Of a stretch of 64,000 nucleotides of DNA, positions 49,570 through 58,141 are shown one piece after another. A program made the translations under genes and the position numbers. Position 1 is the stretch's first letter. Every line of letters starts with the position of its first letter. The notes under the pieces were generated by a model that searched no databases, had not been told where the DNA came from, and saw only the letters and a program-made list of their open reading frames with translations. Location of the stretch: the NCBI RefSeq assembly GCF_030699305.1, contig NZ_JAUYNB010000006.1, positions 114,948 through 178,947 on the forward strand. Reading direction: 5' to 3'. Source of the stretch: Novosphingobium sp. GTDB taxonomy: Bacteria > Pseudomonadota > Alphaproteobacteria > Sphingomonadales > Sphingomonadaceae.

Positions 49570-50583
49570 CTATTCGGCCGCCACTGCTTCGGCACCTGCG
49601 GAATACTTTTGATGCAGCGCCGCAGCCCGGCGACCCGATTCGCGGGCGCCTTCCAGGTAAGGTTCGGGGACGATATGGTAGGGCGGCCGCACCGGACCGG
49701 CATTCATCCATCCCGCTGCGTTCATACGTTCCTTCTCCAGCCCGATGTTGTAGGTCGAGAATTCCTTGAAGCTGCCGTTGGGAAACAGGGTGCCGAGTGC
49801 ATGCCCGATCTCGCCTGCCATGATCTTTGCCTCGCCCCAGTCGTTGCTGAGCTTCGCCGCTGCGACAACGTCGCGGAAGCGCGTAACCATAGCTGGCCCG
49901 CACACTGCGTTGTTCGTCCAGAAGGCATTGCAGAAATCAGGCTCCATGCGTGCTGCACCATAATAGGCGGCATCGATCGGCAGAAACTTGATCTGGCCAC
50001 GTGTGGCCGCGATGTCCTGCAGCAGGCGATCCATGGAGTTGTACTTGCTTGATACAACTTGCCGAATCGAAGCCACCTGAGCCCAGAACGCGGTAGGGAA
50101 ATCGAACTTGAAGGCTTCTGTATTGGCGTAGACGCAGATTGCCATTTCGGGGCAGGCTTCCGCGACATCGCGATAGAACTGCACGGCAGTGGGAATGCTG
50201 GGCGCGCACCACATGGGCAGGCCGAGCATGGTGCCATCCGCCCCCATGTCGGCGGCAACCTGCGTCTGGCGGATGGTCTCGCGCGTATTGAGCGAAGTCG
50301 TGCCGACGAAGACCGGTACGCGGCCTGCTGCGCTGTCGATAAGAGCAGCCATGAACGCATACTGCTCATCCCAAGTAAGGGTTGCGCACTCACCAAGCGT
50401 GCCCAATGCTAGAATGCCATCGACGCCAGCTTGAACCAGTCCTTCAACCGCGCGTGCCGTCTCATCCAGATCAACCGTATTCTGGGAACGCCAATTGCTC
50501 GCATCAGCCTTTGCTGGAGTCGGCATGATCGCCCAGGCCCCAACAACTTCCTCAGTTGCGATAAGAGACTTAGATTTTGCCAT
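49570..50583 (-). CDS. Hydratase-aldolase of the NahE / DapA family
   Basis: TIM-barrel class I aldolase of 337 aa. GVDGILALGTLGECATLTWDEQYAF, then VYANTEAFKFDFP (Tyr152) and VVSSKYNSMDRLL with the Schiff-base K190 match trans-o-hydroxybenzylidenepyruvate hydratase-aldolases rather than dihydrodipicolinate synthase. It would split the isomerised ring-fission product into an aromatic aldehyde and pyruvate. The start has a GAGGTT site. It heads the operon, with the CTAG dyad 122 bp upstream. Confidence 0.9.
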   Translation of the reverse strand: MAKSKSLIATEEVVGAWAIMPTPAKADASNWRSQNTVDLDETARAVEGLVQAGVDGILALGTLGECATLTWDEQYAFMAALIDSAAGRVPVFVGTTSLNTRETIRQTQVAADMGADGTMLGLPMWCAPSIPTAVQFYRDVAEACPEMAICVYANTEAFKFDFPTAFWAQVASIRQVVSSKYNSMDRLLQDIAATRGQIKFLPIDAAYYGAARMEPDFCNAFWTNNAVCGPAMVTRFRDVVAAAKLSNDWGEAKIMAGEIGHALGTLFPNGSFKEFSTYNIGLEKERMNAAGWMNAGPVRPPYHIVPEPYLEGARESGRRAAALHQKYSAGAEAVAAE

Positions 50584-50704
50584 ATTTTCGAACCTCAGAT
50601 ACAATTGCCGCCCTCGCGCGGACGCACGAGGCAAAATCGACACACTCGCAGGGCAACCGCCCACCAGTCCGCCTGCAACCAAAATCGGTCAACTGCCGAT
50701 AATG

Positions 50705-50724
50705 CTAACATCCTAGCAGGCTAG
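50705..50724 (+). promoter_or_regulatory. CTAG-centred dyad upstream of the aldolase operon
   Basis: CTAACATCCTAGCAGGCTAG. It matches the site at 60857 at 15 of 20 positions and the site at 55893 at 14 of 20 by eye. Located in the 210-bp gap before the aldolase gene. Likely operator of a shared regulator; the regulator is not in the window. Confidence 0.6.
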
Positions 50725-50793
50725 TGGGTGACAGGCAATGGGAATTGCGCGAATTACCCGGCCCTGCATGTAAGAACAGCCCGCGCCCCAAGC

Positions 50794-51010
50794 TTAACCA
50801 GCGTGGACAAATTTAAGCCAGTATCTGGCGGTGACGAGACGGACCATTCCGAGAAAGCTGTTGGCCGATTGATCGTATCGGGTGGCGATAGCGCGGCTAA
50901 TCTTGAGTTGTCCGAACATGCGCTCGACACGATTGTACTGCTTGTAGTGCGCCGAACTATGCTCGATTTCACGCGCCGGTTTGACCGGCCAGGAACGGCG
51001 GCCTCGATAC
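50794..51010 (-). pseudogene. IS5-family transposase C-terminal remnant
   Basis: The frame ends EHSSAHYKQYNRVERMFGQLKISRAIATRYDQSANSFLGMVRLVTARYWLKFVHAG, which resembles the C-terminus of IS5-group transposases including the YxxxxRVERMF motif and the ATRYDxxA segment. Its upstream part is gone and is replaced by an IS256-type fragment in the same direction. Confidence 0.8.
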
Positions 51011-51029
51011 TCCGTTCGGCAAGGGCAGC

Positions 51030-51221
51030 CGCTGCGGATGTTATCAGATTGATCGTTGCCGCCCGGATGATGGTCCATCTCCGCATTGAGCGCCCGGTCG
51101 GCCAGGACCTTCTTGAGCGCATCCAGCAGTCCGCCCTGATCCAGAGCGATGGCCGCATCGCTGCCTGCAGAAGTTGATCGAGGGAATCAACCGGAATCGC
51201 CGACTCCTTCCGTTGGGACAT
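51030..51221 (-). pseudogene. IS256-family transposase N-terminal remnant with frameshift
   Basis: Begins SQRKESAIPVDSLDQLL, then one base is missing near 51168 and the next frame continues AGSDAAIALDQGGLLDALKKVLADRALNAEMDHHPGGND, the usual IS256 N-terminus. The rest is lost at the junction with the IS5-type fragment. Confidence 0.75.
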
Positions 51222-51334
51222 AGTGGGACTCCATCTTACCCATTATGCCTGCCCACCCATGGAATTCCTGACAACCCCCGAAACTCCCCCTTACGCCAAG
51301 GCCGCCTTAACCAGCGAGCATCCATCCAATCCGT

Positions 51335-52081
51335 TCATGGAACAGTCATGCCGCCATCCACAGCAAGCGCTTGACCTGTAACAAAACTTGCGGCCGGGGC
51401 ACATAGCCAGATCACGGCCTCAGCGACTTCGGAAGGCTGGCCAAGTCGGCCACAAGGATCATTCTCAAGTAATTTAGCTGTCATTTCTGGCGAAATCGAA
51501 CGGTGCCACATAGGCGTGTCGATCATTCCTGGGCACACGGCATTGATGCGTATGTTGCTGCGAGAGTAGTCCAGCGCGGCAGATTTCGTAAGCCCGACAA
51601 CGCCGTGCTTGGATGCGACATAGGCCGACAAGCCAGCAAGACCAACAAGGCCTGCACTAGATGCGCAGTTGACGATTGCTCCGCTTCCCTGTTGCAACAT
51701 TTGGCGAATTTCATGCTTCATGCAGAACCATAGTCCCCTCAGGTTCACAGACATGATCTTGTCCCAGTTTTCAACGCTGCCTTCAGCCGTGGGCTTCTGT
51801 TCCCCGTCAACGCCTGCTGCATTAAACGCAGCATCAAGCCGGCCGTAGGTCGCTACGGCTTCTGCAATCGTCGCTTCGACGGCAGATTCGTCTACGACGT
51901 CGCAGGAAAGGAACATTACCTCGCCGCGACGTCGCAGTTCCGCCATCAATTCTTTGCCCATCGCAACATCGCGATCGACCAGTACAGTAGCGTATCCGTG
52001 CCGCACAAATGCCTCTGCGGTTGCGCGCCCGATACCCGAGCTCGCACCAGTAACTAGCGCAACTTTTCTTGGTCCCACCAT
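51335..52081 (-). CDS. Short-chain dehydrogenase/reductase
   Basis: Classical SDR of 248 aa: [15 protein letters not shown] (NAD(P) binding), NAAGVDG, NCASSAG (catalytic Ser), [19 protein letters not shown] (YxxxK), and GQALAVDGG at the C-terminus. An Asp after the second strand (VLVDRD) favours NAD(H). It could act as a cis-dihydrodiol or alcohol dehydrogenase in the pathway. The start with MVGPRK has an AAAGGAGG site; a longer frame is unlikely. Last gene of its transcript before the IS remnants. Confidence 0.9.
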   Translation of the reverse strand: MVGPRKVALVTGASSGIGRATAEAFVRHGYATVLVDRDVAMGKELMAELRRRGEVMFLSCDVVDESAVEATIAEAVATYGRLDAAFNAAGVDGEQKPTAEGSVENWDKIMSVNLRGLWFCMKHEIRQMLQQGSGAIVNCASSAGLVGLAGLSAYVASKHGVVGLTKSAALDYSRSNIRINAVCPGMIDTPMWHRSISPEMTAKLLENDPCGRLGQPSEVAEAVIWLCAPAASFVTGQALAVDGGMTVP

Positions 52082-52193
52082 ATTCCGAACCTCCTTTACG
52101 TCGCACTCGAACAATCAACATAAATGATCATAGCAGTCGGAACAGGCCTGATTTACCAAATATTATTGCCAGCATGAACCATTCTATTCATTT

Positions 52194-52213
52194 AATTAAT
52201 TCTCAAATTAATT
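52194..52213. repeat. AT-rich inverted repeat before SDR
   Basis: AATTAATT-CTCA-AATTAATT in a stretch (52140-52260) almost devoid of G and C, unlike any other part of the window. It lies between the globin-like gene and the SDR gene. It may be the end of a transferred segment. Confidence 0.6.
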
Positions 52214-52226
52214 ATCTGCTAAATAA

Positions 52227-52652
52227 TTAATTTATAAATTGACTATTTACTATATTGCAAATATCAAATTCTAAACTCGCCAAGGCATCAAATTCTAGAA
52301 TTTTATCATGAGGAATGGTAGATTTAATCGCATCAATTACGCAAACAATAAGTCCAATATAGGACACTTCATTAATATTTAACGTATCTTTATGATGCGC
52401 CGCCGATCCTGAAACTTGAATTTCAATCTCCCCAGGAGATTCAAACCAAGTCATTATTGTATAGATTACTCGCTCAACCATCTCACCTTCAAGCGCATCC
52501 ACATTTCCATTTGATAGCTCATTGAAGTCCCGCCTTGCATCCGGAAATTTCTCGTAGTATTTTTTGAATACTAAATGAGTAATGTCACCCAGCCGTTCAG
52601 ATGCGCGCTCAAGGGACTGCATTATGAGTTCAAGTTTTGCGGATTCGTTCAT
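52227..52652 (-). CDS. Globin-like protein
   Basis: Protein of 141 aa with the layout of a single-domain bacterial globin. LGDITHLVFKKYYEKFPDARRDF corresponds to helix B through the CD corner (VFYKNLFAKHPEVRPLF in Vitreoscilla haemoglobin), with F43 at the CD1 position. SGSAAHHKDTLNINEVSYIGLIVCVIDAIKS matches helix F to G with H86 or H87 as the proximal haem ligand. The gene is far more AT-rich than its neighbours, a sign of separate origin. It follows the ligase gene by 13 bp. An oxygen-delivery or nitric-oxide role for the oxygenases is inferred only. Confidence 0.65.
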   Translation of the reverse strand: MNESAKLELIMQSLERASERLGDITHLVFKKYYEKFPDARRDFNELSNGNVDALEGEMVERVIYTIMTWFESPGEIEIQVSGSAAHHKDTLNINEVSYIGLIVCVIDAIKSTIPHDKILEFDALASLEFDICNIVNSQFIN

Positions 52653-52665
52653 TGATTAAACCTTG

Positions 52666-54171
52666 TTAAACTAAGCTCTCAAATTTGAATCTTACTTCGC
52701 GGCGCAAAAGCTTTCCCATTTCATTGTATGGCAACTCCTTCACGAAAATGATCTTATCGGGCAGGCGCGAGGAGCGCAGGCGCGCCCGGATCAGTTGCCT
52801 AATCTCGTCTTTGGACGGCTGTTCGTGGCCTTCGCGCACGACCAACGCCAGGCCGATGCCTTCACCCCATTCGACCGAAGGAATTGCAACCGCGCAGGCA
52901 TCGGCGATGGCTGGGTTGGCCAGCAGCAAGTTCTCGATCTCGCCGGGCGAAATGTTCTCGCCACCGCGCACAATCACGTCATCAGCGCGGCCCGACAGGA
53001 AAATATAGCCGTCCTCGTCGATGTAGCCGGCATCGCGGGTCGGGAACCAGCCCTCTGCGTCAAGCGCACTTCCTCCCTTGTATTCGCCGGAAACCTGCTC
53101 GCCACGCACATAGATTTCACCAGCTTCGCCCTGCGGCAGGGCGCGGCCGTCTTCGTCGCGGATATCGATCTCGACGGTCGGGATCGCCTTGCCCAGCGAC
53201 GTCAGGCGGGCGCGGATCTTCGGATCGGAGGAAGCCAGTGCCTCGCGGTGATCGTCCGGGCCCAGCAGGGCGATGGTCGAACTGGTCTCGGTCAGGCCAT
53301 AGGCATTGGTGAAGCCAGTGCCGGGGAAATAGGACAGCGCTTTCTGGATAACTTCTAGCGGCATCTTGCCGCCGCCATAGGCCATGGCGCGCAGGCTGGA
53401 GACATCCGCCTTGGCGCCCTTGTCGACGGCATCAATGATGCGGCCCAGCATGGTCGGCACGACAAAGGCGTTGGTGATCTTCTCGCCATCGACCAGCCCC
53501 AGCCAGTCTTCAGGCGAAAACGCAGGGAGCACGACGATACGGCGCAGCGCATAGATTGAGGAGAGCAGCGCCGAAATGCCGGCAATGTGATAGGGCGGCA
53601 CCACCACCAGAGCGGCGTCAGCCTCATCGGCGGCGGAGAATTCGACCGTACCCAGGATATACCCAAGTAGGTTGGAATGGCGCAGGATCGCTGCCTTAGG
53701 CGCTGCCGTGGTGCCGCTGGTGAACAGTTGCACGGCCACGCCTTCGCCGGTATCATATTCACGCTCCTCACCTTCGGCCCAGGATTCCTGAGCCTTCAGC
53801 GTGAACATCTCGCGCGTGTAGATGGTGTGGCCCTGATCACCGCCCAGCCGGGTGATGCGCTCTTCATCACCGATGACCAGCGCAGGTGCGATGCGACCGA
53901 GCAGGGCGGAAAGGTCAGCATCGGCCAGCCGGTAGTTGAGCGGGCAATAGGGCACGCCAGCAAGGGCTGCGCCGAACAGTGCGATAACGGCGGCCTCGCT
54001 GCTTTCGTCGAGCAGCGCGACATATTCGGCGCCGCTTAGTTCGATCAGCTCGAAGGCCCCGCGCGCTGCAGCAAGCAGGTCGCCATAAGTCCAGCTTTTG
54101 CCATCGCAGACAAGGCCAATGCGATATGGCGCGGCCTCAGCCGCCATCTCTAGGAGAAGCGCAATGTTCAT
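52666..54171 (-). CDS. Class I adenylate-forming enzyme (acyl-CoA ligase)
   Basis: AMP-binding enzyme of 501 aa. P-loop FTSGTTAAPKAAIL, YGLTETSST, the hinge region GWFPTRDAGYIDEDGYIFLSGRADDVIVRGGENISPGEIE and the C-terminal lysine in NEMGKLLRR are all present. It probably activates an aromatic or alicyclic carboxylate as CoA thioester. Upstream by 21 bp lies a small gene of unknown function that seems to accompany such ligases. Confidence 0.92.
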   Translation of the reverse strand: MNIALLLEMAAEAAPYRIGLVCDGKSWTYGDLLAAARGAFELIELSGAEYVALLDESSEAAVIALFGAALAGVPYCPLNYRLADADLSALLGRIAPALVIGDEERITRLGGDQGHTIYTREMFTLKAQESWAEGEEREYDTGEGVAVQLFTSGTTAAPKAAILRHSNLLGYILGTVEFSAADEADAALVVVPPYHIAGISALLSSIYALRRIVVLPAFSPEDWLGLVDGEKITNAFVVPTMLGRIIDAVDKGAKADVSSLRAMAYGGGKMPLEVIQKALSYFPGTGFTNAYGLTETSSTIALLGPDDHREALASSDPKIRARLTSLGKAIPTVEIDIRDEDGRALPQGEAGEIYVRGEQVSGEYKGGSALDAEGWFPTRDAGYIDEDGYIFLSGRADDVIVRGGENISPGEIENLLLANPAIADACAVAIPSVEWGEGIGLALVVREGHEQPSKDEIRQLIRARLRSSRLPDKIIFVKELPYNEMGKLLRREVRFKFESLV

Positions 54172-54192
54172 AGTCGCCGCGTACCCTTCGGA

Positions 54193-54483
54193 TCAGTCGG
54201 AAGCCGGGAGCGGCTTGGCGTCCTTGGTGTTTAGCGGGACACCATCGACGGAAAGTGAACCCCTACCGGGCTTGACGCAGAGAAGTTCGTACTGACCGTC
54301 GGCATCAACATAGCGCTTGCCCATCAGCGTGCCGTTGGCATGATCGGCGCTGGGCATGACTGCTTCGGATCGCTTGGCTTCGCCCATGGAGCGACCGCCG
54401 CATTCGATCGAACCCTTACTGCAGCGGATAACAATCACTTCGGTGTCACAGGCGGCGCTCTTCAAACGGGTACCGGGTTTCAT
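54193..54483 (-). CDS. Small protein of unknown function next to acyl-CoA ligase
   Basis: Protein of 96 aa: KPGTRLKSAACDTEVIVIRCSKGSIECGGRSM, then GTLMGKRYVDADGQYELLCVKPGRGSLSVDGVPL. Four cysteines (two in the C/CxxxxxxxC region) and beta-strand-rich character suggest a small metal- or substrate-binding fold. No signal peptide. I recall similar proteins beside CoA ligases in other degraders, but cannot verify this here. Confidence 0.65.
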   Translation of the reverse strand: MKPGTRLKSAACDTEVIVIRCSKGSIECGGRSMGEAKRSEAVMPSADHANGTLMGKRYVDADGQYELLCVKPGRGSLSVDGVPLNTKDAKPLPASD

Positions 54484-54613
54484 GTTGTGTTCCTGCTAGG
54501 GGGGGCGCCTAAGCTAGAGTCTGCTTGGCGCGCCTCGGCGCTTAGGCTTGTCCATCGTGGGATGCGGAAAATGCGGGCAATCCAGACAGGTTCTACGATT
54601 GCCCGCGATAGCT

Positions 54614-55543
54614 TCAGGTCAGGGCGCTGAGAAAGCGATCGTTCAACTCACGGGAGTGGTAGTAGATGGCCTTGCCCAGCTTGTCAGCCGTCCAGGTTAC
54701 CGGCTCATGATCGGGATAGAAGTAGTCGCCGCCGCAGAACACTTCCGTACGATTTCCCGAAGGATCGAAGGAATAGACGGTCTGACCGTGAGTCAGCCCG
54801 TGCCGCGTAGGCCCCATGTCGAGTGGAACGTCTTCCATTGAAATCAGATCTGCCGCACGCAGCACTTCCTCCCAAGTGTCCAGCTCGAATGCGACGTGAT
54901 GCAGCATTCCATCTTCGGCATTGCGGATGAAGGCAATATCATGTTCCTTCATTGAGCACGTGAGGAACTGCGCAATCCGCAGGTTGTTCTCGTCAATGAC
55001 TTGTTCTGAAAGGCTGAATCCCAAGATCTTCGTGAAGAGTTCAAGCGTTCCATCCAGATCAGCGCCATAGAGCAGGCAGTGGTCGAACCGGGTAGCTTTC
55101 ATTCCTGTCAGGTTCCGCGGCCAGGCTTCCGGATTGACAGTGCTAATGCCCCACTTACCGGTACGTGTCTTCTCAGCGTAGAGTTCGAAAACATGGCCCG
55201 TCGGGGAGTCGAAACGCACTCTTCTGCCGCAATCATCTAGCTCGCCAGCCGGGATATCCTCCACCTTGCAGCCGAATGCCTTGAGAGCGGCCTCCAGCGA
55301 TTCAAGGGCTTCGTTATTGAAAACCTTGAATCCGCAAAAATCCAGGCCGGGCCTATCAGTTTCACGGAGAACCACGGAGAACTTGTCGGATTCAGTCCAG
55401 CCTTTGAGGTAAACGCGCCCCGAGGAATCCCGATGGGTCTCGATCAACCCGAGAAGGTCGCGGTAGTAGCTCACCGCCGCCGCCATATCCATGACCCGGA
55501 TCTGCACGTGGCCCGGTCGCATCACTCCCTTGTACATACCCAA
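54614..55543 (-). CDS. Catechol 2,3-dioxygenase (class I extradiol, XylE/DmpB type)
   Basis: Two-domain vicinal-oxygen-chelate enzyme of 309 aa, the length of XylE. Iron ligands H155 (RFDHCLLYG), H216 (MLHHVAFEL) and E267 ([10 protein letters not shown]) and active-site residues H201, H248 and Y257 sit at the spacing of XylE. It opens catechol or an alkylcatechol to 2-hydroxymuconic semialdehyde. A plant-type ferredoxin gene lies 17 bp upstream, as in toluene and phenol meta pathways. The later meta-pathway genes are not in the window. Confidence 0.93.
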   Translation of the reverse strand: MGMYKGVMRPGHVQIRVMDMAAAVSYYRDLLGLIETHRDSSGRVYLKGWTESDKFSVVLRETDRPGLDFCGFKVFNNEALESLEAALKAFGCKVEDIPAGELDDCGRRVRFDSPTGHVFELYAEKTRTGKWGISTVNPEAWPRNLTGMKATRFDHCLLYGADLDGTLELFTKILGFSLSEQVIDENNLRIAQFLTCSMKEHDIAFIRNAEDGMLHHVAFELDTWEEVLRAADLISMEDVPLDMGPTRHGLTHGQTVYSFDPSGNRTEVFCGGDYFYPDHEPVTWTADKLGKAIYYHSRELNDRFLSALT

Positions 55544-55560
55544 TCTCCATATCCGTCACT

Positions 55561-55866
55561 TCAGTTAAAGCCGGGGCTGGTGCCCTTGCTGCGAATTTCG
55601 AGGGAACTGCCTGGCATCGTCCTGCAGGCGAGGACGATGCCTTGGCCTTCCTCTTGTTCCGTCACATGGGCGCGGCTCATCTTTCCAGTTCGGTAGTCGC
55701 CGCCGACAATCTCGATTTTGCACATGCCGCACCCACCGTTGCGACATCCGACAGGAATAATGTTCTTGCCCGACCGCACTGAAGCGTTGAGCAGCGTTTC
55801 ACCGTCAAGGCAGCAAAACGACTCCTGACTTGTCACGTCTGTAACGAGATGCTCGAAATTCTGCAT
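55561..55866 (-). CDS. Plant-type [2Fe-2S] ferredoxin (XylT/DmpQ type)
   Basis: Ferredoxin of 101 aa with cluster ligands C41, C46, C49 and C81 in CRNGGCGMC and VLACR. XylT-type ferredoxins reduce the oxidised iron of catechol 2,3-dioxygenase and so rescue it from inactivation by substituted catechols. Its place directly before the dioxygenase gene supports that role here. A CTAG dyad lies 27 bp upstream of its start. Confidence 0.9.
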   Translation of the reverse strand: MQNFEHLVTDVTSQESFCCLDGETLLNASVRSGKNIIPVGCRNGGCGMCKIEIVGGDYRTGKMSRAHVTEQEEGQGIVLACRTMPGSSLEIRSKGTSPGFN

Positions 55867-55892
55867 TGGCAGGTCGGCTCCATAATGTCTAA

Positions 55893-55912
55893 CTAAAATA
55901 TTAGCATTTTAG
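55893..55912 (+). promoter_or_regulatory. CTAG-type dyad upstream of the XylT ferredoxin gene
   Basis: CTAAAATATTAGCATTTTAG, overlapping the last codons of the RibF-like gene. Shares CTAA-AT--TAGCA---TAG with the site at 50705. Implies a separate promoter for the ferredoxin and dioxygenase genes. Confidence 0.5.
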
Positions 55913-56850
55913 AACGTGGTTCGCAACCGATATGACGCGGCGTGTGATAGTTGGGAAACGGCTCGTGAAGCAGCAGTCGTCAGAGCCGGGGCGGCGAGGG
56001 GCGAATTGCCAGCGACCTCGGCAATGAGGCGCGAGTCCCCGCATTCGTCACTGACAAAAGCGATCTCGACTGGCCGATGGTCGAAGGCGACATCGCCAAC
56101 GAGGAGTTGGAGGCGCAATGCAGCTCCTGCACTCCCTTTGAGAACATCGACCACCGCAGGAGCCATGCAGCCGCTGGCCAACCGGCAGGTTGCCAGATAA
56201 CGCCCCGGACGGGGAGCAACATAGCCATCGATTTGAAGAATCGGATTTTGGTGATCGCAATCGAAAGTCACGGGACCGACGACTGAAAATGGACGTGAGA
56301 GCATCTTTTCCGCTGCCAGGCACCTACCTGCTCGAAGAGCCTCGCGAATCTTGGTTGACGAAATTTTTTCGCCTGCCTGACTAATGTCCTCCACAAATGA
56401 CACTGAAAAGCCAAAATCAGCGCAATGCTTTATGAGAAACGGTGCATCGCCGCATATTTGCTTCCCAAACCGAAAGCCATTGCCGGTCACTACGCCGCTT
56501 GCCCTGAACTTCTGGGCGAGGAGGTCTTTAATGAATGAAAGGGCTGACGTGTTTGCCAGGGCAGCACCAAACTCGAAGATAAGCATGCCATCCGCTCCGG
56601 CACCTGCGAAAAGTTCTGCGCGCTGGGCCAGGTTCGTCAACTCAAAGGGCTCGGCATCAGTTTGAAAATAGTGAACCGGGTGCGGCGAGAATGTTGCTAC
56701 GATCAGAGGGCGGGATGTGGCTCGGGCCATCCGCGCGGCTTCGGCGACAACTGCCTGATGCCCAAGGTGTAATCCGTCGAAATTGCCGAGGGCAATGACC
56801 GCTCCAAGCATCTTCTGCGGAACTTGGCGAGATGACCACAATCTGATCAT
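55909..56850 (-). CDS. RibF-like FAD synthetase with degenerate riboflavin-kinase half
   Basis: Protein of 313 aa. The N-terminal FMN adenylyltransferase domain is intact: IALGNFDGLHLGHQAVV, VATFSPHP, GNGFRFGKQ and ISSTKIREALRAG. The C-terminal half begins SRPFSVVGPV as in RibF, but the kinase motifs (GxPTAN, the GVY strand and the catalytic Glu region) are not recognisable. It may therefore make FAD from FMN only. An ATG at 56850 gives the usual distance to GNFDG; a TTG at 56883 would overlap the upstream gene by 23 bp. Unusual in a catabolic operon; the LLM oxidoreductase at 62297 uses flavin. Confidence 0.8.
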   Translation of the reverse strand: MIRLWSSRQVPQKMLGAVIALGNFDGLHLGHQAVVAEAARMARATSRPLIVATFSPHPVHYFQTDAEPFELTNLAQRAELFAGAGADGMLIFEFGAALANTSALSFIKDLLAQKFRASGVVTGNGFRFGKQICGDAPFLIKHCADFGFSVSFVEDISQAGEKISSTKIREALRAGRCLAAEKMLSRPFSVVGPVTFDCDHQNPILQIDGYVAPRPGRYLATCRLASGCMAPAVVDVLKGSAGAALRLQLLVGDVAFDHRPVEIAFVSDECGDSRLIAEVAGNSPLAAPALTTAASRAVSQLSHAASYRLRTTF

Positions 56851-56860
56851 TGAGTGCAGA

Positions 56861-57964
56861 TCATTGTTGGCGGGCTTGACCAAGCTTCGCTATCGCGGAT
56901 GGCGTATCAAGGTCTAGGAAAGCGGTCGCGTAGCGATTGACCAGTTTCGAACAGATCGAGTGGCTCTGATAATTGACGCTGTTGGCTGTTCCCAGCCAGA
57001 CGGCCAGACCATAGGCCGGAGTGCCGCGATACCTCAGCCATGCTTCTTCACGCGACGGCAGATCTGCTTGCGGAATTTCGAGCGCTTGGCGATAGAGTTC
57101 GATGAGTTCCCGTTCGTGTTCCCGGCGATCAGACACACTCAAGGCACCGACCAGGAAGTAGCCTACGTCGAAGGCCCAGTTTCCGCGACGCACACAGGCC
57201 CAATCAAGAAATCCGAAATCACCGTTTGGAACCATGTATGTATTGCCGACGTGGGCATCTCCGTGAAGCAGGGTCAGAGGTCCCTTGCTCAAAGTCCGTA
57301 TATAGGCTGTCCACGCCTTCTCAATTCCGGCGGCACCAAGTTTCATAACCTCATCAGGGAGGCTGTCTTTCATATTGGACATTCCCTTGCCGCAAGCCGC
57401 CCGCAGAATAATGCGGAATCGCAGAGTCGCATTCCAGGTTTCGACCCAACTAAGCGCGGGATATGTTTGCTCCGTGAAGCGCCAGAAGATGCTGTGAAGC
57501 CTTGCCAGCGCGCGCAGCCCGCTCGCCACTTCATCGACTGATACGTATTTCGTGGCATCGTACAGAGTGACACCGCGCGGTGTCAGGTCTTCCATCACGA
57601 CAAGCTCGTTGAGCCTCAGGCGATCGACCTGACCATAATATTCGGCGGGATGTTCGATGGGAATGTTGACGCCAGACGCATAAAGTCTGGCTTCTCGATA
57701 AAGGTTTCCGGTCATGAAATGGAGCAGCCTGTGCCAGATATCGCCCTGCGTTTTGGCGAAAACCGCGTTCGGACCTTGGCCTTGGGAGTATTCCAGCCCT
57801 AGCCTGGCTCTGCTGCTGGTCCCGTCGGAGCCGTCGAGAATGGTAACTCGAGAGATCTGTGCGCCGGGGTGACGCCGCGCGATGATCGAAGTCATCTGTT
57901 CAGGAGTAAACTGCCAATCTTTGGGTATCCGCAGAGAATGTGCACGATTATGAGGCGTCATCAT
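56861..57964 (-). CDS. Aminoglycoside-phosphotransferase-fold kinase
   Basis: Protein of 367 aa in the APH/choline-kinase-like superfamily. ISRVTILDGSDGTSSRARLGLEY opens the domain, LVVMEDLTPRG is the hinge, LTLLHGDAHVGNTYM is the catalytic loop (HGDxxxxN) and FGFLDWACVRRG gives the metal-binding Asp. This larger branch (ecdysteroid-kinase-like) phosphorylates small hydroxyl compounds, so a hydroxylated pathway substrate is possible; resistance to an antibiotic is less likely in this context. GGAGGC precedes the start. Confidence 0.82.
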   Translation of the reverse strand: MMTPHNRAHSLRIPKDWQFTPEQMTSIIARRHPGAQISRVTILDGSDGTSSRARLGLEYSQGQGPNAVFAKTQGDIWHRLLHFMTGNLYREARLYASGVNIPIEHPAEYYGQVDRLRLNELVVMEDLTPRGVTLYDATKYVSVDEVASGLRALARLHSIFWRFTEQTYPALSWVETWNATLRFRIILRAACGKGMSNMKDSLPDEVMKLGAAGIEKAWTAYIRTLSKGPLTLLHGDAHVGNTYMVPNGDFGFLDWACVRRGNWAFDVGYFLVGALSVSDRREHERELIELYRQALEIPQADLPSREEAWLRYRGTPAYGLAVWLGTANSVNYQSHSICSKLVNRYATAFLDLDTPSAIAKLGQARQQ

Positions 57965-58102
57965 GATGCCTTGCCTCCATTTCATCCTTCCCACGAACCA
58001 GGGCCGTCAGGCCACGGGACGCAGATTTCGGACAAGAGCGTTATCTTGGAATTAGGCACGCGTGGAACAGATGCCATAAGTTATTTAAACGAGGAAAACG
58101 GG

Positions 58103-58134
58103 CGGGCCTGGCAGCGGCGTAGCGGCCAGGCCCG
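58103..58134 (-). terminator. Terminator of the TonB receptor gene
   Basis: Stem CGGGCCTGG / CCAGGCCCG with a 14-nt loop, followed on the minus strand by CCGTTTTCC. It lies in the gap between the receptor and the kinase gene. Confidence 0.6.
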
Positions 58135-58141
58135 AATGTCC

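Noticed and set aside
49570..50583. Dihydrodipicolinate synthase (dapA)
   Set aside because: The GTLGECATLTWDEQ and VSSKYNSMD pattern and the operon context fit the NahE-type aldolase branch of the same superfamily better.
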